11,180 nt of DNA, taken from an uncultured Clostridia bacterium (GTDB taxonomy: Bacteria; Bacillota; Clostridia; Christensenellales; UBA1242). The notes beneath the pieces were generated by a model. It did no database searches. It saw only the letters and a list, made by a program, of their open reading frames with translations, and was not told where the DNA came from. The stretch covers positions 1-11,180 of the forward strand of contig CAMUJQ010000034.1 in the NCBI GenBank assembly GCA_947089305.1. Reading direction: 5' to 3'. Shown piece by piece: positions 7,045-11,180 of this stretch (position 1 is the stretch's first letter; each line of letters starts with the position of its first letter). The position numbers were made by a program, and so were the translations under genes.

Positions 7045-7488
7045 TTAATTATTTTCTTTTTGAATTTCAGTTTTTTTAACTGTTAATGTGTTGCCGTTTA
7101 TTTCAACAACTTCAACTTCTTCATTTGCTTTAATTGGTTCACTAGCTGCAGCTGTCCAAACAATGCCTTTAAATTTAATTGAACCATTTCGGTCTTCAGT
7201 AATTTCAGTTAAAAGTTTAGCTTTTTTTCCAATTAAACTATCTGCATTAGTTGCAACTTTTTCTTTTTTTATGAACTTTTTAACTAGTGGTCTTGTTGCT
7301 AGTAATAAAGCAAAAGATACAACTACAAACACTGGAATCTGCCAAGCTATTCCAACTTTGCAAGCAGCTAAAATTAACGCAATCAATCCACCGCCAGCAA
7401 ACCATATGCTAGCAAACTCTTGTGTAATGAATTCGATTATTAAACTAAGCGCAACGACACCAGCCCAAACATAAATCATATATTGCAT
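7045..7488 (-). CDS. NfeD-family membrane protein (short form, OB fold)
   Basis: Short NfeD-like protein (YbbJ/NfeD1b type) that accompanies SPFH proteins. The 147 residues show three hydrophobic segments (about 4-20, 25-45 and 48-66) containing the family pattern IIEFITQEFASIWFAGGGLIA. A soluble OB-fold domain follows (about 80-147): LIGKKAKLLTEI, GSIKFKGIVWTAAA, IKANEEVEVVEINGNTLTVKK. The long-form N-terminal ClpP-like protease domain is absent. The start is ATG 7486-7488 with a very strong AAGGAGGT (7501-7508) about 12 nt upstream; this long spacing leaves Met4 as a poor alternative, and a GTG between them is out of frame. It is the first gene of the operon and has its own promoter. It probably acts at the cytoplasmic membrane with the SPFH scaffold in envelope maintenance. 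Confidence 0.9.
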   Translation of the reverse strand: MQYMIYVWAGVVALSLIIEFITQEFASIWFAGGGLIALILAACKVGIAWQIPVFVVVSFALLLATRPLVKKFIKKEKVATNADSLIGKKAKLLTEITEDRNGSIKFKGIVWTAAASEPIKANEEVEVVEINGNTLTVKKTEIQKENN

Positions 7489-7517
7489 TAAGTTCCACTA
7501 ACCTCCTTATAAATTTA

Positions 7518-7533
7518 TTGCTTAAGTAAGCAA
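7518..7533. promoter_or_regulatory. Inverted repeat in nfeD leader
   Basis: TTGCTTA-AG-TAAGCAA, a perfect 7-bp inverted repeat with a 2-nt centre, lies 9 nt ahead of the nfeD ribosome site on the transcript. As RNA it can only form a stem by opening the centre pairs; as DNA it is a good dimer-binding shape. Confidence 0.4.
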
Positions 7534-7535
7534 CA

Positions 7536-7554
7536 TTCTAACCACCTTTTAGAA
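7536..7554. promoter_or_regulatory. TTCTAA-7-TTAGAA dyad at the nfeD transcription start
   Basis: A 6-bp inverted repeat with a 7-nt centre begins at the expected first transcribed bases. A third copy of the half-site (TTCTAA at 7573-7578) lies in the promoter spacer, so the -10 box is bracketed by matching half-sites. This arrangement suits a repressor or stress regulator. Function is inference. Confidence 0.4.
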
Positions 7555-7561
7555 CACTTTT

Positions 7562-7590
7562 ATTTTAACATATTCTAAAAAAATATACAA
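7562..7590 (-). promoter_or_regulatory. Extended -10 promoter of nfeD-SPFH operon
   Basis: On the minus strand, -35 TTGTAT (7585-7590) and -10 TAAAAT (7562-7567) are 17 bp apart, with an extended TG one base before the -10. The expected start is near 7555, giving a leader of about 67 nt. Confidence 0.75.
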
Positions 7591-7634
7591 ATAATTATAT
7601 GCTTTTAACAAAAAAAATTATTATATTACACAAA

Positions 7635-7658
7635 AAAACCTGCGTTAACGCAAGTTTT
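7635..7658 (-). terminator. Rho-independent terminator of the LRR gene
   Basis: A 10-bp stem (AAAACTTGCG / CGCAGGTTTT, one G-U pair in RNA) with a TTAA loop lies about 27 nt after the stop codon. It is followed by more Ts on the minus strand. Confidence 0.88.
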
Positions 7659-7685
7659 CTTTTTAATAATTTTATATTATGTTAT

Positions 7686-10070
7686 TTATATTGAACTTTG
7701 TGAAACAATTTTATCCTTAGTAACATTAAAGTTTAAAGTTGCATTTGAATAAGACGAAAAATACTCATTTTGTACAACAATTTTTTCTAGTTTAGGACAT
7801 TGATCAAAAATTAAACCACCCATACTATCAGGACACTTTCCCAAAAGCCTTACTGTTGTTAAATTACTCATATTATAAAATGCATAACTAGCAATATAAA
7901 TAATTTTGCTTGGAAGAGTTATATTTTGTAAACTATTACAATTAGTAAAAGCATTTTCTCCTACACTAATAACACTTTCTGGAATTGTAACTGAAACTAA
8001 ATTCACACAACCATAAAACACCTTATTACTTATACCCGTTACTTTACCAGGCAATACAACATTTTGTAATGCTGTACAGCCATAAAATGCACCATCCCAA
8101 ATATTAACCACATTACTAGGAATATTAATGCTTGTTAAAGCTGTGCAGTTTTCAAATGCATAGTTACCTATACTAGTTAAAGTTGTTGGCAGATTTACAG
8201 TTTGTAAATTTGTGCAATCTTTAAATAAATATTTTCCAACTGCAGCTAGTTGTGAAGGCAATGTTATAGTTGAGAAACCTGTGCAGCCTTCAAAAGCACT
8301 ATCCCAAATTTCTGTAACGCTTGATGGCATTGTTAAACTTGATAAACTTGTGCAACGAGCAAAACTTAATTTTCCAAAACTTTTGATATTATTTGGAATT
8401 GCAATATTAGTTAAACTTGAACAACCTTCAAAAACCGAATTTGATATACTGTCAATTGAAGTTGATAAAGTTACGCTTTTTAAATTTTCACAATTTAAAA
8501 ATGCTCCATCCCATATTTTTGTAACAGTGTTTGGAATTGTTATGCTTGTTAATCCGCTTTCTGAAAATGCTTTGTCCCATAAAGTTGTAATTTGTGCTGG
8601 AATAGAAATGCTAGTTAAAGTATCTATTCCTGCATAAGCAGAGTTCCCAATGCTTGTAACATCATTTGGTATAATTGTGTTAATGCAACCAAGTTTAAGC
8701 GTATTAGAAGCAGTTTCTATTATACCATTACAATTACTTCTACTATCAAATTTTGCATTATTAGCTGCAACTGTTATATTTGTTAAACTATCACATCCAA
8801 AAAATGCACCGTCCCAAATTTCTGTTACACTCGCTGGAATATTTAAACTAGTTAAACTCTTGCAATCTGCAAAAGAAAATTCACCAATGCTAGAAACACC
8901 TTCTAACATTGTTAAACTGTTTAATTTATTACAATTTGCAAAGGCATAGTTATGAATTCCTATCATGGTACGTGGAAAAACAACTTTTTCTAAACTAGTG
9001 CAACCATAAAAACCTCTTTCCCATACGTGCCATAAATTATTTGGCAATGTAATATTTTTTAAACTTATACAATTTTCAAAAGCACCATCTTCAATACTTA
9101 CAACACTATTAGCTAAAACTACATCTGTTAAATTAGTACAACCTGAAAAAGCATATTTTCTCAAACTAATTATATTGTTAGGTATAACAGCACTTTTTAA
9201 TTTGATACAATCTTTGAATAAATTATAACCTGTGTCAGTTAGTGTTACAGGCAATATAATATTAGTTAAATTAGTGCAACCTTCAAATGCTGATTCACCT
9301 AAATAAGAAATACCATGGCCAATTTCAACCGTTTCTAAGGTTGTATTATTTTTAAATGCATCTTTTTCAACTGTAACCCTATAAGTTTCACCATTTATTT
9401 GAGTTGCTGCTGGAATTTTAATTGTTGTAGCATTTTCATTAACAAGCCCTGTAACGTTTGCCACTTTTTGCGCTTCATCTGTAATCTCAAATGTAACATC
9501 AATTGGCTCATTGACCACTAGGTTCCAATTTAATGACCCTGTACAATTAGCACTTAGCTTAAGATCATCTACCGATACTCTAACATAAAACGTTAAAGAC
9601 TGGCTATCTGGTATGCTTAAATAACTTAATGCTTGAACATAGTTTTTATTATCATACGAAAATTCAATGTTAACATTATTATCATCTGTATTAACATCTG
9701 TGTAGCTAAAGTTTGCATAATAAGGAACAACTCCAGTATTAGTAAACGAGTAAATAAATGTAACATAATTATTATCAGCTGATAAATTAATATCGGCATT
9801 TGGTTTTAAATTATTCACATTAGAACTTCCAAAGGTTAAAACTTTATCCCCAGAATCAGTTGTCATATCCTGCGCGGCTAAATTACCTACTTTATATTTA
9901 GCACTTACTGAACCATATACTCCTTCTGCAACATAAATAACGCTTACATTTGTTTTAATATTATGTGTAGAAAGCGCAAGAACAATAACTGTAATAAGCA
10001 GTCCTAATATAATAAAAATGCCCGCAGCAAAAGCTGTAATTGTGTATTTCAATCGCGTATTTTTTGTCAT
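7686..10070 (-). CDS. BspA-type leucine-rich repeat surface protein with N-terminal membrane anchor
   Basis: Predicted cell-surface protein of 794 residues. The N-terminus has basic residues (K3, R6, K8) followed by a hydrophobic segment (about 10-33), so it is an uncleaved anchor or a signal peptide with possible cleavage near ALS-THN. Residues about 40-230 form a beta-rich, Asn/Ser/Thr-rich ectodomain of unknown family (patterns VTFIYSFTNTGVVPYY and SLTFYVRVSVDD recall TasA/camelysin-like or immunoglobulin-like folds). From about 232 to 768 there are some 22 repeats of 23 residues, with consensus I-x-IGxxAFxGCxxLTxIxIPxx (BspA/TpLRR, LRR_5 class), with an insert at about 435-470. No LPXTG sorting motif is seen at the C-terminus. 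The start is ATG 10068-10070 with AAGGA upstream. Such proteins often mediate adhesion to host or other cells; here that is inference. Monocistronic, with its own consensus promoter and terminator. Confidence 0.9.
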   Translation of the reverse strand: MTKNTRLKYTITAFAAGIFIILGLLITVIVLALSTHNIKTNVSVIYVAEGVYGSVSAKYKVGNLAAQDMTTDSGDKVLTFGSSNVNNLKPNADINLSADNNYVTFIYSFTNTGVVPYYANFSYTDVNTDDNNVNIEFSYDNKNYVQALSYLSIPDSQSLTFYVRVSVDDLKLSANCTGSLNWNLVVNEPIDVTFEITDEAQKVANVTGLVNENATTIKIPAATQINGETYRVTVEKDAFKNNTTLETVEIGHGISYLGESAFEGCTNLTNIILPVTLTDTGYNLFKDCIKLKSAVIPNNIISLRKYAFSGCTNLTDVVLANSVVSIEDGAFENCISLKNITLPNNLWHVWERGFYGCTSLEKVVFPRTMIGIHNYAFANCNKLNSLTMLEGVSSIGEFSFADCKSLTSLNIPASVTEIWDGAFFGCDSLTNITVAANNAKFDSRSNCNGIIETASNTLKLGCINTIIPNDVTSIGNSAYAGIDTLTSISIPAQITTLWDKAFSESGLTSITIPNTVTKIWDGAFLNCENLKSVTLSTSIDSISNSVFEGCSSLTNIAIPNNIKSFGKLSFARCTSLSSLTMPSSVTEIWDSAFEGCTGFSTITLPSQLAAVGKYLFKDCTNLQTVNLPTTLTSIGNYAFENCTALTSINIPSNVVNIWDGAFYGCTALQNVVLPGKVTGISNKVFYGCVNLVSVTIPESVISVGENAFTNCNSLQNITLPSKIIYIASYAFYNMSNLTTVRLLGKCPDSMGGLIFDQCPKLEKIVVQNEYFSSYSNATLNFNVTKDKIVSQSSI
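7767..9377 (-). repeat. Array of about 22 BspA/LRR_5 protein repeats (69-nt period)
   Basis: Coding repeats 69 nt long, residues 232-768. Repeats begin near residues 232, 254, 277, 300, 323, 346, 369, 392, 415, 471, 494, 516, 539, 562, 585, 608, 631, 654, 677, 700, 723 and 746. The DNA copies are diverged, so the array is conserved as protein rather than as recent duplication. Tryptophan replaces the usual Gly in every third copy (W350, W419, W520, W589 and W658). Confidence 0.85.
8661..8768 (-). other. Non-repeat insert inside the LRR array
   Basis: Residues about 435-470 interrupt the repeats with AANNAKFDSRSNCNGIIETA followed by a short strand pair ending in TIIPND. The DSR-NCN-IIETA-NTL-GC pattern is a recurrent module in BspA-like proteins of gut bacteria, as I recall, so it is a known variation of the array and not a foreign insertion. 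Confidence 0.7.
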
Positions 10071-10107
10071 GATTATCCTTCTTATGTTTTTTGTTAAATA
10101 TACAAAT

Positions 10108-10137
10108 ATTATACACTTTTAAAGCATAAATTGTCAA
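10108..10137 (-). promoter_or_regulatory. Consensus promoter of the LRR protein gene
   Basis: On the minus strand, perfect -35 TTGACA (10132-10137) and perfect -10 TATAAT (10108-10113) are separated by 18 bp. The expected start is near 10101, about 30 nt before the ATG. A strong constitutive promoter suggests an abundant surface protein. Confidence 0.88.
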
Positions 10138-10178
10138 ACCTTTTACTTATTTAAAAAAGTAGGCAAAAATTGGATAAA

Positions 10179-10203
10179 AAAACTGCATTGTACATGCAGT
10201 TTT
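10179..10203 (-). terminator. Rho-independent terminator of tuf
   Basis: A perfect 10-bp stem (AAAACTGCAT / ATGCAGTTTT) with a 5-nt loop begins about 9 nt after the tuf stop and is followed by more Ts on the minus strand. Confidence 0.92.
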
Positions 10204-10212
10204 AATTTTAAA

Positions 10213-11180
10213 TTATTCAATAATTTCTGAAACAACACCAGAACCAACTGTACGTCCACCTTCACGAATAGCGAAACGAAGACCTTTTTCAATAGCAATT
10301 GGTTGAATAAGTGTGATGTGCATTTGAATGTTATCACCAGGCATAACCATTTCAACACCTTGTGGAAGTTGGATGTTACCTGTAACATCAGTTGTTCTGA
10401 AGTAGAATTGTGGTCTGTAACCATTGAAGAATGGAGTATGACGACCGCCTTCTTCTTTAGTTAAAACGTAAACTTCTGCTTTGAATTCTTTATGAGGATT
10501 AATAGAACCAGGTTTTGCAAGAACTTGTCCACGTTTAATATCTGTTCTATCAACACCACGAAGTAAAACACCTGCGTTATCACCAGCTTGAGCTGAATCA
10601 AGTTGTTTTCTGAACATTTCAATACCAGTAGCAACTGTTTGTTTTTTAGCACCTAAACCAACAATTTCAATAACATCGTTAAGTTTAATTTGACCTCTTT
10701 CTACTCTACCTGTAGCAACTGTACCACGACCTGTGATTGTGAATACGTCTTCAACTGGCATTAAGAATGGTTGATCAAGAGCACGTTGTGGCTCAGGAAT
10801 GTAACTATCAAGAGCATCCATAAGTTCATCGATAGGTTTAATAGCTGGATCATCAAGTTTACCAGCTTTAGCAGCTTCAAGAGCTTTTTGAGCAGAACCT
10901 TTAATGATTGGAGTTGTATCACCAGGGAAACCATATTGATTTAATAAATCTCTAATTTCCATTTCAACTAAGTCAAGTAATTCTGGATCATCAACCATAT
11001 CAGTTTTGTTCATGAAAACGATAATGTAAGGAACACCAACTTGACGGCTAAGTAAGATGTGTTCACGAGTTTGAGGCATAGGACCATCAGCAGCACTAAC
11101 AACAAGAATTGCACCATCCATTTGAGCAGCACCTGTAATCATGTTTTTAACATAGTCTGCGTGTCCTGGACAGTCAACGT
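10213..11180 (-). CDS. tuf: Elongation factor Tu, missing N-terminus (runs off right edge)
   Basis: GTPase that delivers aminoacyl-tRNA to the ribosome. The visible 321 residues start at the G3 region (VDCPGHADYVKNM) and run to the stop. The first 75-80 residues, including the P-loop and switch I, lie beyond the edge. Visible landmarks: MNKTDMVDD (G4), KGSAQKAL (G5; usually GSALKAL), domain 2 VEDVFTITGRGTVATGRVERG, and domain 3 with GGRHTPFFNGYRPQFYFRTTDVTG and the C-terminal IREGGRTVGSGVVSEIIE. The reading frame continues past the first in-window Met without a break, so that Met is internal. It ends in a terminator of its own, so no gene follows in the same unit; the usual upstream neighbour fusA, if present, is outside the window. 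Confidence 0.98.
   Translation of the reverse strand, partial: VDCPGHADYVKNMITGAAQMDGAILVVSAADGPMPQTREHILLSRQVGVPYIIVFMNKTDMVDDPELLDLVEMEIRDLLNQYGFPGDTTPIIKGSAQKALEAAKAGKLDDPAIKPIDELMDALDSYIPEPQRALDQPFLMPVEDVFTITGRGTVATGRVERGQIKLNDVIEIVGLGAKKQTVATGIEMFRKQLDSAQAGDNAGVLLRGVDRTDIKRGQVLAKPGSINPHKEFKAEVYVLTKEEGGRHTPFFNGYRPQFYFRTTDVTGNIQLPQGVEMVMPGDNIQMHITLIQPIAIEKGLRFAIREGGRTVGSGVVSEIIE

Noticed and set aside
3354..7488. VirB4-like gene and nfeD-SPFH genes as one operon or island
   Set aside because: A strong terminator (6070-6098) and a separate promoter (6019-6047) lie between them, and no integrase, direct repeats or attachment site is visible.
7088..8949. Plus-strand open frames opposite the nfeD and LRR genes (7088-7474, 8212-8637, 8650-8949)
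   Set aside because: They lie antisense to clear protein families, have no ribosome sites of their own, and their low complexity mirrors the repeats on the coding strand.
7767..9377. 69-nt repeating DNA read as a possible CRISPR or tandem satellite
   Set aside because: The repeats are diverged at DNA level, have no spacers and translate into a continuous LRR protein in one frame.
10461..10652. Out-of-frame open frames inside tuf and other minus-strand genes
   Set aside because: They sit inside highly conserved genes in a shifted frame and show no family resemblance or start signals.
1..11180. TGA read as tryptophan (Mollicutes code)
   Set aside because: Tryptophan codons that were checked are TGG, the genes read through as full-length families under the standard code, and all visible stops are TAA.

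Overview
The window is AT-rich DNA (GC roughly 30% by eye, not computed). All eight protein genes run leftward on the minus strand. The standard genetic code fits: tryptophan is TGG wherever checked, and all seven visible stops are TAA. Rho-independent terminators, sigma-A-type promoters and AGGAGG-like ribosome sites are common. With a GPH sugar symporter, an NfeD/SPFH pair and a BspA-type leucine-rich repeat protein, this suggests an uncultured, probably host-associated member of the low-GC Bacillota or a Mollicutes-like relative. The taxonomic call is inference.

Reading rightmost first, in the direction of transcription: (1) the 3' four fifths of tuf (EF-Tu) with its terminator; (2) a monocistronic 794-aa surface protein with an N-terminal membrane anchor, a beta-rich ectodomain and about 22 BspA-type repeats, with its own promoter and terminator; (3) a two-gene operon, nfeD then an SPFH/stomatin (qmcA-type) gene, with its own promoter, several dyad symmetries and a terminator; (4) a monocistronic 876-aa VirB4/TrsE-type ATPase with two N-terminal membrane segments, again with its own promoter and terminator; (5) the rplM-rpsI ribosomal operon, with a near-consensus promoter, a leader that may fold, and a terminator; (6) an intergenic stretch of about 336 bp with a second possible terminator and a good promoter; (7) a GPH/MFS symporter gene followed after 3 nt by the start of alaS, which runs off the left edge.

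Most genes are core functions: translation (tuf, rplM, rpsI, alaS), membrane quality control (nfeD-qmcA) and sugar import. The accessory interest lies in three envelope items. One is the VirB4-like ATPase, which sits among housekeeping genes with no other conjugation or secretion gene in the window. The second is the repeat protein, whose 23-residue repeats are organised in a three-repeat (69-residue) higher-order period marked by tryptophan. The third is the set of operator-like dyads near the nfeD start site. Nothing here proves a new system. The solitary VirB4-like gene is the strongest lead.
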